Assembly (NCBI GenBank): GCA_023663205.1
Contig: JAMPHX010000003.1
Span: 1-61,111, forward strand
Source: Corallococcus sp.
Lineage (GTDB): Bacteria; Bacillota; Clostridia; Christensenellales; CAG-314
Direction of reading: 5' to 3'
Length of the DNA stretch: 61,111 bases
Below the pieces are notes generated by a model that was given only the letters and a program-made list of their open reading frames with translations, had not been told where the DNA came from and searched no databases. Position numbers and translations under genes: made by a program. Shown here one piece after another: positions 17,511 to 27,400 of the stretch (its first letter is position 1; each line of letters begins with the position of its first letter).

Positions 17511-17953
17511 GTTAATTCTCCTTAATCTTCGTCGATTGTTAACGTCAACATTTGTAAAATTTTTATTTGCAGCAGTAGAATAAGTGTGTGTGAAAATGTT
17601 AACAACCGTGCAGAAAACCGACAAAAAAGCAATATGTTGAAACAAAACTTAAAAGTTTTACTATATATTGTATTATGCCTCGTATAGGTCGGGTGGATAT
17701 TATGTGGACAAACCTCATAACTTATGCACAGCCGGTGTGGAAAACATTTTGTTTGCCGCAAAAATATTATAAAGCAATCTTGCAAAAAAAGCAAGAGTAA
17801 TAACAAAAACGGAAAAAAGAAATTTTGTATAGTAATAATCTCGGGAGCACAAACAAAAAAAATAATTGAAAAACAGGAAAAATAGTTCTTGCAAAACAAG
17901 CAAAATGTAGGTATAATAAAAACTACAACAAAATCAGTGAAGGAAATAACAAA
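17511..17953. other. oriC: Probable oriC between divergent dnaN and dnaA
   Basis: This 443-base intergenic region contains clustered DnaA-box-like nonamers: TGTGGACAA at 17703-17711 (reverse of TTGTCCACA), TTATGCACA at 17722-17730, and TGTGGAAAA at 17736-17744 (reverse of TTTTCCACA). A weaker TGTGTGAAAA lies at 17586-17595. A very A-rich stretch at 17755-17885 between the boxes and dnaA is a candidate unwinding element. The dnaA promoter lies at its right end. Exact box number is uncertain because several depart from consensus. Confidence 0.7.
17889..17917 (+). promoter_or_regulatory. Predicted dnaA promoter
   Basis: TTGCAA (17889-17894), 17-base spacer, TATAAT (17912-17917), 36 bases upstream of the GTG start of dnaA. 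Confidence 0.75.
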
Positions 17954-19309
17954 GTGCTTAGCCTAAATCAAATTTGGAACAATATATTGATAGAAACGGA
18001 GTCCAAGGTTTCCACCTTGGGCTACGATTTGTATATAAACACGTTGAAGCCGGTGGGAATATATAAGGACAGAATAATTTTGCTTGCCGAAAACGCTACT
18101 CTCAAAGGAATAGTGGAAAAAAAGTACAAAGAATTTATCAAAAAATCCACTTCATCGGTTTTTCCTTCGCTTGTAGACGTAGAAATAATAACAGAAGAAG
18201 ACGTGCCCAATCTGTGTAACGTTGAAAAGGAAGTTGATATTCCCGTGTCAAACAACTTTGTAAAGGAAACGGAAGACGTCAATCAATTCCGCTCGGAGTA
18301 CACATTTGACAGTTTTGTGGTGGGAAAGTCCAACGAATACGCATACGCAGTTGCAAGCGCGGTTGCGGAAACTCCGGGGACGAAGTACAACCCGCTGTTT
18401 GTTTGGGGAGGAGTAGGACTGGGCAAAACGCACTTACTGCACGCTATCGGCAATTACATAAACCGCAATCAACCCGAAAAAAAGACGCTGTACGTAACAA
18501 GCGAAAACTTTACAAACGAAATGATTGAGGCGCTGCGCGACAACGACGTCAATGCAAAAAAGGATTTTAGAGCCAAGTACCGCAACGTAGACGTTTTGAT
18601 GATTGACGACATACAGTTTTTGGCAAATAAGGAAGGAACGCAGGAAGAATTTTTTCACACTTTCAACGAACTGTATCTTGCCGATAAGCAGATAATAATA
18701 TGTTCCGACCGTCCTCCCAAGGAAATAAACATAGCCGAAAGGCTCAAAACGCGCTTTTCCACGGGAATAATAGCCGATATACAGCCGCCCAATCTCGAAA
18801 CGAGGATTGCGATATTGCAAAAAAAGTGCATAGCCAAGAAGCAACACGTCGATATGAAGATACTGACGCTTATTGCGGAAAAGATAACATCCAATATAAG
18901 GGATATGGAAGGAATACTTACACGAATAATAAGTTACGCAAGTTTGGTAGGCGGCGACTGCAACGATATGAATATAGTTAACGACGCGCTAAAAGATTAC
19001 GCCGACAGTTCAAACGAAATAGTAACAATAGACAATATTGTGGACGCAACGTGCGATTATTTCAAGTTGGACAAAGCCGCGCTTGTCGGCAAAAAGAAAA
19101 ACAAGGAAATAGTCATTCCGCGTCAGATATGTATATACCTGATAACGGATATACTAAGTATTCCGCTTATTTCCATAGGACAGTATTTCGGAGGCAGAGA
19201 CCATACCACGGTAATGCACGCGCGCGACAAAATAAGCGAAGAAATCAAAACCAACGGCGTAATAGCCGCTCAGGTAAAGGATATAAGGGATAGAATCTAT
19301 AACAGATAA
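17954..19309 (+). CDS. dnaA: Chromosomal replication initiator DnaA
   Basis: AAA+ initiator that binds DnaA boxes and melts oriC. 451 residues. Domain I is at 1-80, a short linker follows, then the AAA domain with Walker A GGVGLGKTHLLHAIGN, Walker B VLMIDDIQFLANKEG and sensor regions. The C-terminal helix-turn-helix has the signature GGRDHTTVMHARDKI near residue 420. GTG start at 17954 with AAGGAAA upstream. It is followed by its own terminator and not by dnaN. Confidence 0.97.
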   Translation: MLSLNQIWNNILIETESKVSTLGYDLYINTLKPVGIYKDRIILLAENATLKGIVEKKYKEFIKKSTSSVFPSLVDVEIITEEDVPNLCNVEKEVDIPVSNNFVKETEDVNQFRSEYTFDSFVVGKSNEYAYAVASAVAETPGTKYNPLFVWGGVGLGKTHLLHAIGNYINRNQPEKKTLYVTSENFTNEMIEALRDNDVNAKKDFRAKYRNVDVLMIDDIQFLANKEGTQEEFFHTFNELYLADKQIIICSDRPPKEINIAERLKTRFSTGIIADIQPPNLETRIAILQKKCIAKKQHVDMKILTLIAEKITSNIRDMEGILTRIISYASLVGGDCNDMNIVNDALKDYADSSNEIVTIDNIVDATCDYFKLDKAALVGKKKNKEIVIPRQICIYLITDILSIPLISIGQYFGGRDHTTVMHARDKISEEIKTNGVIAAQVKDIRDRIYNR

Positions 19310-19393
19310 CGCCTTTCAGTAGCGGAAAATTGTGCCGTAAACAAGAAAAGGTAGCGCATAAACCGTAAACCGAAACAAATAAAGTAAAGCGTT

Positions 19394-19438
19394 AAGCACC
19401 GAATTGTGAGGAAACACAACCTTCACGGGTCGGTGCTT
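19394..19438 (+). terminator. Terminator after dnaA
   Basis: AAGCACCGA (19394-19402) pairs with TCGGTGCTT (19430-19438), with an inner TTGTG/CACAA stem, followed by GTTTTTGTTTTG. Confidence 0.85.
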
Positions 19439-19523
19439 GTTTTTGTTTTGAAAAGACGATTGAACGATAAGGAAATAAAAAGATATTCCGCGCAATATAA
19501 CCGCCAAAAAAAACATCTTGCAG

Positions 19524-19586
19524 TGTAAAGAATGTGTAAATAGTTTGTAAAGTGTATTGATTTTTTGTCGGGGGGGGTGGTAAGGT
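19524..19586 (+). promoter_or_regulatory. TGTAAA repeats at 11-base spacing plus promoter
   Basis: TGTAAA occurs at 19524, 19535 and 19546, exactly 11 bases apart, and the -35 hexamer TTGATT starts at 19557, the next position in phase. The -10 is TAAGGT at 19581-19586 (18-base spacer). On the other strand this reads TTTACA-N5-TTTACA-N5-TTTACA, the format bound by OmpR/PhoB-type response regulators (Pho-box-like). The same design precedes the gene at 24430. Covers the end of the gene-free interval 19310-19643, which otherwise holds only the dnaA terminator. Confidence 0.55.
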
Positions 19587-19643
19587 GTCCTTATAAAGAA
19601 AAACAACGTAAGTTTTTCTAATAAAAATAAGGAGTAAAACCAA

Positions 19644-22283
19644 ATGAAAAGAAAAGCGGTCATTCTTAGTTTAATAATGATTGTTGCTCTTATGTGCGTA
19701 TTGGTAGGTTGCAATCAACCTAAAATTACGGGCATAGAAATAACCGCAAACCCCACAAAAGTAACGTACAACGAAGGCGAGACGTTTGACGCTGCCGGTA
19801 TGGTTGTAAGCGCGGTTTACGACAACGACACCAAGGAAGCAATCACCGATTACACGGTGGACAAAACAGGTGCGTTGAAAACAACCGATACCAAAGTAAC
19901 GGTAAGTTACGGAGAGTTTACCGCACAGGTAAATATTACCGTATATGCAAAACAGGTAACCGTTACGGATATCAAAGTAGATACAAGCGTAAAGTACGTG
20001 CGTACAATGGACGCATCCGCTGTTGTCAGATACAAGGCAATATATTCCGATACAAGCGAAGATGCCGATTGGAAACCCGCAACTGCGGAAGACCTTGAAA
20101 GTTACGAAATAAAAGGTGACAAAATAGAATTGGTACTCAATATTCTTGCGGGAACCAAAGAACACAAAAAGACGATTCAACTGGATATCGCGGACGACCA
20201 AGTTGTGTCTGTTGCGGAACTCAAAACCAAAACCGCCGACGGCGAAACTCAATACATTGTAGAGGGAACGGTAGTTGCCGTAGTAAATACAATGCAAAGA
20301 CACGAATATATACTCAAAGATTCAACGTCCGAAGTTTACATGGGAGTAAGCGGATTTTCCACTACCGGTAACATAAACAACGGCGATTACGTCGCCGTAT
20401 TCAATAAGGGCGACAAAGTGCGTATTCCCGTAACTCTTGAAACTGTAGCGGCAGCCGCAGGCGCAGATACTGATAAACTAAAGATAAAATCCGATGACGG
20501 CAAAGTATTGGCAATGTACAAGGGCGGCACGTTGTACGAAACAGGCATTGTGGAAAAGGATGTACAAGTTGTTCTTGACAAAGCGTCCGCAATCGAAATA
20601 ACCAATCAAAACCAATTGAGAGAGTTTTTGGGTGCGCAAAACCGTGCGGGAAATGCGTACAAAGTAGTAAAACTTACTGCGCCCCTGTATATCGTAAGAT
20701 ACAATAACTTCTACCGCTTTATGTTCAGCGGAGTAAATTCGTATGCCGACCAAAAGATAGACGGAGGCAACTGTTCTCCTATATTTGCACAGGGCAACGC
20801 ATTGTTCAATAACGGCAAAACGGTAGGTGAAATGCTCAAAGGCGATGAAGAATGGAATCCCTTGTCTTACGCTTCACCCGAAGCAACGCCCAAGACGGTA
20901 TACGCATTGTTTGCGGGAGGAAATACTTATTACCACACATTTACGATACTGGACATCGAAGACTTCAAACAACCCGAGATAAAGGTAGAAGGAACCCAGA
21001 AGGAATACGCGATAGGCGATACATTCGATTTCGGAACCGAAGCGCAACTTGTTTGCAGTTACGGCAAAGACGCCTACGGCAAAGATATTGTTTTCGGTAA
21101 TCCCAAATCTCTTTCCGCCGATATGCTCGATACGTCTACTATCCCCGATATGACAACTGCGGGTAAGTTTACAGTAAAGGGAATTTGCGAAGGCGAAGAA
21201 TTCCAATTTGAAGTAACTATCACCAAGATTCCTCAAGCGATACAACTTCAATCGGAACCTGCAAATAAGGAATTGGATTACCGCACTTGGCAAACCAATT
21301 GGAAAAACTTGTATATAGGCTTGTCTTTGACGGTAAATTATCAAAACGGAAGCAGCGAAACGGTTGAAATTACGGAAGAAATGCTCAGTTGCGAGGAAAC
21401 GGCGCAATCGGATAAAGTAACAGTAACAATTACCTATTGGGGAGTTACCGCAACATCCGACTTTACCGTAACTTTGCCTCAAACAATGACTTCCGTTACG
21501 GAAATAAAAACAATTACCGAAGAAGGCGCAACCGAGTACAATCTCAACGGGATAGTCGTTGTTTCGTACTTTGTTTCCGGTACAGCCTCAAATCCGAGTG
21601 ACGGAGAGATTCTTCTTAAAGATAAAACCAACGGCAACCTTATAGGAGTGAAAAACATGGGAGTATCTTACTCCGACAAACTTGCGGGTCTTTCCGTAGG
21701 CGACGAAATAGTAGTTCCCGTAACAATGAGGGTTACAAACAGTACGCAAGCCTGTTCGGAAAAATTCAAAGTAACGGCGTACAAATCAGACGGTTGCAGC
21801 GTAAAAGTATTGAGCAAAGGCAACGATGCCGCTCTCGATAAGGATTCCGCAATTACTCTTTCCGGTCAAGAAGACTTAGAAGCGTTTTTGGCAAAAAACG
21901 AAAACAACGCAACGCGCGTAGGCAATATGTACAAAGCGGTCAAGTTTGCGGCAGGCACGCGCTTTGTTAACTACAAAGGAAGTTTGTATATAACTTGCAG
22001 CAAAACTGCAACCAAACTTGCGGAAATAAAAATAGACGCACTTACGCCGTTCCTTAGCATAATGAACCAAGAAATGACGCTGGGAGATAAAACTTACGGC
22101 GATTTGTTTGTTGGCGAAGGTCAGGCAATAAGCGGAGATTTTACATCGCCCATCATTTTGGAAAAAGACGTTTACATGGTATACGTAGGAGGACAGGGTA
22201 CTTATTACCATCACTTTGTGTTGCTTGGTGCACAATATATGGTAACTCCCGAACCCGCGCAAACTCCTGAAATTACAGAGTAA
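19644..22283 (+). CDS. Large secreted lipoprotein with Ig-like and OB-like repeat modules
   Basis: 879 residues with signal peptide and lipobox VLVGC (Cys23), so it is anchored on the outer face of the membrane. Bacterial Ig-like domains occur near 28-100, 103-180, 440-525 and 530-610 (for example ITANPTKVTYNEGETFDAAG). Two copies of a module of about 250 residues follow: copy 1 about 183-435 (starts VVSVAELKTKTADGETQYIV), copy 2 about 613-865 (starts MTSVTEIKTITEEGATEYNL). Each begins with an OB-fold-like strand set (YILKDSTSEVYMGV, EILLKDKTNGNLIGV) and ends GG-x-x-TYYH. The protein at 24430 has a related module. No catalytic motif is visible; a ligand- or polymer-binding surface role is inferred only from the fold types. 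Confidence 0.75.
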   Translation: MKRKAVILSLIMIVALMCVLVGCNQPKITGIEITANPTKVTYNEGETFDAAGMVVSAVYDNDTKEAITDYTVDKTGALKTTDTKVTVSYGEFTAQVNITVYAKQVTVTDIKVDTSVKYVRTMDASAVVRYKAIYSDTSEDADWKPATAEDLESYEIKGDKIELVLNILAGTKEHKKTIQLDIADDQVVSVAELKTKTADGETQYIVEGTVVAVVNTMQRHEYILKDSTSEVYMGVSGFSTTGNINNGDYVAVFNKGDKVRIPVTLETVAAAAGADTDKLKIKSDDGKVLAMYKGGTLYETGIVEKDVQVVLDKASAIEITNQNQLREFLGAQNRAGNAYKVVKLTAPLYIVRYNNFYRFMFSGVNSYADQKIDGGNCSPIFAQGNALFNNGKTVGEMLKGDEEWNPLSYASPEATPKTVYALFAGGNTYYHTFTILDIEDFKQPEIKVEGTQKEYAIGDTFDFGTEAQLVCSYGKDAYGKDIVFGNPKSLSADMLDTSTIPDMTTAGKFTVKGICEGEEFQFEVTITKIPQAIQLQSEPANKELDYRTWQTNWKNLYIGLSLTVNYQNGSSETVEITEEMLSCEETAQSDKVTVTITYWGVTATSDFTVTLPQTMTSVTEIKTITEEGATEYNLNGIVVVSYFVSGTASNPSDGEILLKDKTNGNLIGVKNMGVSYSDKLAGLSVGDEIVVPVTMRVTNSTQACSEKFKVTAYKSDGCSVKVLSKGNDAALDKDSAITLSGQEDLEAFLAKNENNATRVGNMYKAVKFAAGTRFVNYKGSLYITCSKTATKLAEIKIDALTPFLSIMNQEMTLGDKTYGDLFVGEGQAISGDFTSPIILEKDVYMVYVGGQGTYYHHFVLLGAQYMVTPEPAQTPEITE

Positions 22284-22296
22284 AGGAGATTGACGT

Positions 22297-24027
22297 ATGA
22301 AAAAGACAATAACGGCAATTTGTTTGATACTTGTTTTTGTTCTGCTTGTAGGGTGTGCTCCGAGTCACGCCTGCAAAGATGTTTGTTCGGTATGCGGCGG
22401 CTGCAAAACCGACTGCGCGGAGAAGGAATGCGAACAAAAGTGCACCTGCATACAGGAAGAACCTTTGCCCGAAAAGCATTTGATAACAGACGCTCAGGGC
22501 AACTTCGGCGGCACGCTTGACGAAACGCTGTATGGCAAAGGCGCTCCCGAAAACGGAGAGTTTGACGTAAGAAATTCGGAATATTGGAGAGTAAACGACT
22601 ACTACAACATGACTTCTACTTCCGAAAGAACGGTAGTACCGCATTTTCAGCCTTACCAGCAGACTATGAAGGACAGCAGCGGACTTGCGTGCGCGCTTAT
22701 GATAATGAATCACGACGGTTTGGACGTACAAAATACCTATACCGAAAAGGCTCTTGTAGAAAAGTACGAACAACTTAACGAAACAACCGTATACGGCAAA
22801 GGAACGACGTCCGACGGACTCAAAAAACTTTTCAAAGATTACGGATACGTAGCGCGCAACGCCGCATTTACGGAAAAGGGCGAAAGCCAAGCCGAATATA
22901 TACTCAATTTCAACAATTGGCTCAAAGATAATCTCGACAACGGATTCTTTGTTCTTGTAAGGTGGGAAGACGGAGTAGATAACGGTTGGAGAATAATTAT
23001 AGGCATAGATACAATGGGTGTGGCGACCGGCGATATTACCGACGACGGCGTTTGGCCGCGTTCGGCAGTGCTAATCATGGCAAACCCCAATGACTGCGCA
23101 GACCATTACCAAGACGGTTACACCACACAGGCGTCGGGAAGATTCTACCGTTGGTGGTTCGATGTGCGTCACGACGGCAGCAGAGTGGATAATTTCGATT
23201 ACCTTCTCGTTGCTCCCAAGGAAAACGCAATACGTTACAACCGCGTAGAGGAAACGCGCAAACCCGTTCAAGTTCGTCCGGAAAATCACTTGATACGCAA
23301 CGCCGACGGCAGTTACGGCGGAACGAGCGACGAAAGCATATGGGGCAGCGGAACGCCGCTTAACGGTTGGATTGACCAACCTACAAGCAGATATCATATG
23401 TTTGTGGACTACTACAATATGCAAAGCAACGATACGCGTCTTGTTTTGACGGGTTACCGCGCATTCGAGCAGACGATGGCGTCTTCGTGCGGAATATGCT
23501 CCACGTTCTCGGTACTTGCCTATTACGGCAAGGATATATCCAAGTGGAACGAAGTTTATCTTGTTAACGAATACGAACGCATAAACAACAAGGTAATATT
23601 CAACTCCGGCGTAGGCGGTTCGGGACTCAAAAAACTTGTAACAACAGGTTTGGGCTTCCCCTCTTCCGATTACAAATCGTACGCATCCGCAAATTACAAG
23701 GACGACAACTCTATGATATTCCCAACCTATGAAAAATTTACAACGTGGGTAAAGGGAAATCTTTCAAAGGGTACGCCTATGCCTATTTCGTGGAGACCGC
23801 ACGGCGGACACTGGGAAGTAATATTCGGTTACGACGATATGGGTACAGACTTCCCCTATGACGACGTAATTTTCCTCGCCGACTCGGGCGACAGTTGGGA
23901 CCATTACCAAGACGGTTACAACACCATACCTGCAACCATGTTCTACAATCAATGGTACAACGGCAGTTTCACATATAACCAACAATACAATGTATTTGAC
24001 AATGCGGCAAACGTCGACGCCAAGTAA
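22297..24027 (+). CDS. Lipoprotein with tandem C39-like cysteine-peptidase domains, the first degenerate
   Basis: 576 residues, lipobox LLVGC (Cys20), then a Cys-rich stretch (about 26-52) with CXXCGGCXXXC-type spacing that could bind metal or form disulfides. Two homologous domains follow (about 62-310 and 325-570), each starting with HLI-x-x-A/ADG and ending DHYQDGY-x-T. The second has the papain-like QTMASSCGICS with Cys398 and GGHWEVIFGYDD with His505, so it is probably active. The first has QTMKDSSGLAC, with Ser128 at the Cys position, and DNGWRIIIGID, with Gly230 at the His position, so it has lost both catalytic residues. Starts 13 bases after the preceding lipoprotein gene and is probably co-transcribed. 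Confidence 0.75.
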   Translation: MKKTITAICLILVFVLLVGCAPSHACKDVCSVCGGCKTDCAEKECEQKCTCIQEEPLPEKHLITDAQGNFGGTLDETLYGKGAPENGEFDVRNSEYWRVNDYYNMTSTSERTVVPHFQPYQQTMKDSSGLACALMIMNHDGLDVQNTYTEKALVEKYEQLNETTVYGKGTTSDGLKKLFKDYGYVARNAAFTEKGESQAEYILNFNNWLKDNLDNGFFVLVRWEDGVDNGWRIIIGIDTMGVATGDITDDGVWPRSAVLIMANPNDCADHYQDGYTTQASGRFYRWWFDVRHDGSRVDNFDYLLVAPKENAIRYNRVEETRKPVQVRPENHLIRNADGSYGGTSDESIWGSGTPLNGWIDQPTSRYHMFVDYYNMQSNDTRLVLTGYRAFEQTMASSCGICSTFSVLAYYGKDISKWNEVYLVNEYERINNKVIFNSGVGGSGLKKLVTTGLGFPSSDYKSYASANYKDDNSMIFPTYEKFTTWVKGNLSKGTPMPISWRPHGGHWEVIFGYDDMGTDFPYDDVIFLADSGDSWDHYQDGYNTIPATMFYNQWYNGSFTYNQQYNVFDNAANVDAK

Positions 24028-24058
24028 AAGTATTTAAGGTTTACAATTTGCAAAAGGT

Positions 24059-24082
24059 AACACCGCAGTAGGCTGCGGTGTT
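24059..24082 (+). terminator. Terminator after the C39-like lipoprotein gene
   Basis: AACACCGCA (24059-24067) pairs with TGCGGTGTT (24074-24082) over a six-base loop, followed by ATTTTC. Confidence 0.8.
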
Positions 24083-24148
24083 ATTTTCTAATAAAAAGCA
24101 AACCTGCAAACAGCAAATGCCGCTATTTGCAAACCAAAGTAAAGGTTG

Positions 24149-24212
24149 TGTAAAAAGCGTGTAAATTATCGGCTTTGCGTATTGACAACGTGATGTTTTG
24201 TTTGGTAATAAT
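24149..24212 (+). promoter_or_regulatory. TGTAAA repeats at 11-base spacing plus promoter
   Basis: TGTAAA starts at 24149 and 24160, and the -35 TTGACA starts at 24182, that is 33, 22 and 0 bases in the same 11-base phase as at 19524-19557. The -10 is TAATAA at 24206-24211 with an 18-base spacer. The remaining 24213-24429 holds no gene; a GAGG ribosome-binding site precedes ATG 24430. Confidence 0.6.
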
Positions 24213-24429
24213 TAGTTGTAGAAGTGTATATAAAGGCAGTTTTGCAAAAACCGATGAGTACATTCGTAAGTGTTTAACTTGGAGGTACACTCCAAATAGG
24301 GTTATTATTTACGTTAACTCGGCATTTGCAAAAAGACCTTTTGCTAAACATCTATTGTGTAAAAACGTAACAAATACGACATCGCGGACGGCAAAAAGCG
24401 CGCGGTGTAAATAAAACGATGAGGTATTT

Positions 24430-27400
24430 ATGAAAAAGAAAATTTTGTCGGTATTGCTTATTTTTATGTTAGTGGCGGCATTGGGGCTGGGTTTGTGCGC
24501 CTGTGTCGAACATAAGCACACATACGAAGATAAGTACAGTTTCGACAGTACGGGACACTATCACAAAGCCAACTGCGGACACGACGCAATCGACTCCAAA
24601 AAGCCGCACGAGTACAATGACCCCGTGTACAACAGTCAAACGGGCATGGTGGATTACTCCTGCAAGGTGTGCGACTGCGTCAAAAGCGAATATTGCGAAC
24701 ACAAAACGCTTTCTCACGTGGAATTCAGCGACAGCACCTGCTCTAAGGAAGGCACGTTAGAACACTACGCTTGCACAAAATGCGGAAAGATGTTTTCCGA
24801 TGCGGAAGGCAAAAACGAACTTACAAGCGTAACGGTGCAAAAGAAGCCGCATACCTTCCCCGAAGATTGGAAGCAAACAAAAGCGCCGTCTTTGGACGAG
24901 GAAGGCGAGGAAGAAGGTATTTGCGAAAAGTGCAAACATAAGGAAACTCGTTCCGTCGACAAACTTACGGTAAAGAGTATTATGCTTACCAAGTCGCCCG
25001 ACAAGACGGAGTATTATACCAACGAGCAATTTGACCCCGCAGGAATGGAACTTTCGGTTACTCTGAGCAACGGCGAAGTAAAGAAACTCAGCGGAAGCCA
25101 GCCGTACACTTATGACAAAACGGCGCTTCAAAAGACAGATACTTTTGTAACTGTATCGTACTACGGAGCAACCGTCAAGGTGGATGTTACGGTAAGCGCG
25201 TCTGTCAAGATGAGCGTATCGCAAGCGCGCGCGGCTGCCGACGCGACGGAAATTTTGTTGGAAGGTTACTATGTAGGTATTGCGGAATCGGGGCCGACTA
25301 CAAACAGAGAAATTCTTCTCAAAGATTTGACAAGCGACGATATCATTTCCGTGCGCAACGTAACTTACGGTACTTTCCCCGATTACGGCTACGAGTACGG
25401 CGACAGAGTTATTATCAAGGGAACAATCGCTCTTGACAAAACAAGCAAAACGGCAACTCCCGACAAAAAGTTTTTGGAATTTTCGGCAGAAAACGGCGAA
25501 CAGTCCGCAACGGTAATATCCAAAGGCAACAGTATCAAATATTCCAAAGCCGACGCGGTGACGGTAGGTTCTTGGAGCGAAATGCAGGCGTTGTTCCAAC
25601 TTGGCAAGATAAAGGGATACACGTACGTTACTCTTTCGGGAAACATCTTTATAAATAGGTATACGGGCGGAAGCGACGGTGTAGACGTATACAGACTTCA
25701 CCTCAACAAGGACGCAACCGCACTTGCAGGTATCAAACCCGACGAAACCCGTTCGGTAAGTTTGCGCGCCAACGTAATGGAACAAAATTTGGGCGCAGAT
25801 TGGAAACAGAATCTTTTCGACGAAGAACCTTCGGGCTATCCGGGAAGCGCGTTTTCGGGAAGCATTACTGCGGTATTTACCGGCGGAAACGGTTTATACT
25901 ATCAACTTACCGTATTGGAAAGCAGTTTTATCAGCGACGTATCCGTGGATAACGCGTCCGTAATAACCGAGGTTGCCTATGCCTTTTACAGACAAGGCAC
26001 GCAAATTCAATATGACCAAATGAACAGCCGACGCAATCTCAATCCTTCGCCGGAAGACGCGGCTTCGGGCAGAACAATATATCTCGATTGCAGCAGTTAC
26101 GTAAACGCCTGCTACTACGAAGCATTCGGAGTAAACGTGCTTCCCTATCCAATCACAACCAAAGCCCCGCAAACCGGTAACTTTATCAACTACGCAAAGG
26201 ATAACCAAAGCAATGCAGACGTCGTAGGCTATTGGGTAAATGCAAATTATACCACAGCAAAAGCCAAAGCAGACCTATTAAGCGAAGTAAAAGGTATGCT
26301 TCAAGTGGGAGACGTTCTCAACTACCGTCACGGCGTAAGCAGCGGCAGCAGCGGGCACGTGTACATTTACGTAGGCAACGACACTTTCCTTCACTGTACG
26401 GGTTCTTCCTATCAATACGAAGATACTCCCGACTTTTCGTACGACAAGGGTACTTCAATCGAAAAGAACGAAGGCGCTATACAGCAGATAAATTCTTCTG
26501 TGCTGTTTGAAGAATCGTCCAACAGAAGATATTTGTTCTGTACGGACGGTTCGGATAAGGTTTGGTCGTTCTGTTTGCTGAGACCGCTTGCAAGAGGGCT
26601 TACTCCCACGCAGCAATCCTACAAACGCATGAGCGTCAAGGGCGTAAGCGTGGAAAAAACTTCTTCCGTCGGTATGTACGGAGCGGTTGCTCTCGGCAAA
26701 ACTTTCGATTACGAAATAAAGGTAAATAACGGCAACTCCAAGGCAATGCAGGGATTGACCCTTACCGACAAGTTGCCTTCCTGCTTGGAATACGTAACTT
26801 ACCCCGAAGGCACAACCGTTACGGGTAGCAGTCTTAGTTACACATTCGACGTGGCGGCAAAAAGAGAGATTACAATAAAGATAACCGTAAGATTAAAATC
26901 TTCCGCCACTGCAACGACGTTTGTTGCGGACGAAACCAAACTCAACGGTATTGCAGTCAACGCGGTAAAGAACACATCTTCCAAGTTTACCGACGCTCAG
27001 TTGCAAAAAGTTGCCGATTTGGCAAAACAGTACGCTACGGAAAAGAAGACGTTTACCAATCCGATACTTATGGCGAAGACGCTGTACAAGGACGCGTTGA
27101 ACGTAACGCTGTTCGATTACACGACGGTAAGCACTGTTTTGGCGGATGTAATAGATACTACAAACAAAACCTGCAAAACCAATACCGCTGTTTCCAAAAT
27201 GCTTGTGCCCGATTTGTATGGCGGTATGGACATAAGAAGCGGTTATACCAAAGATAACGCAAGGGCGCGTATAGTGGTTGAGGATAACCTTGCCGTAGGC
27301 GACATAATAATTGCCGAATACGACGGTTTGAGCAGCGTGTTTGTTTATGTGGGAGACGCAATGCTTATTCGCGTAGACAGCGAAACCGACTATGTATACA

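Noticed and set aside
17511..17645. N-terminal extension of dnaN into the oriC region
   Set aside because: AAGGAG directly precedes ATG 17510 and the family N terminus starts there.
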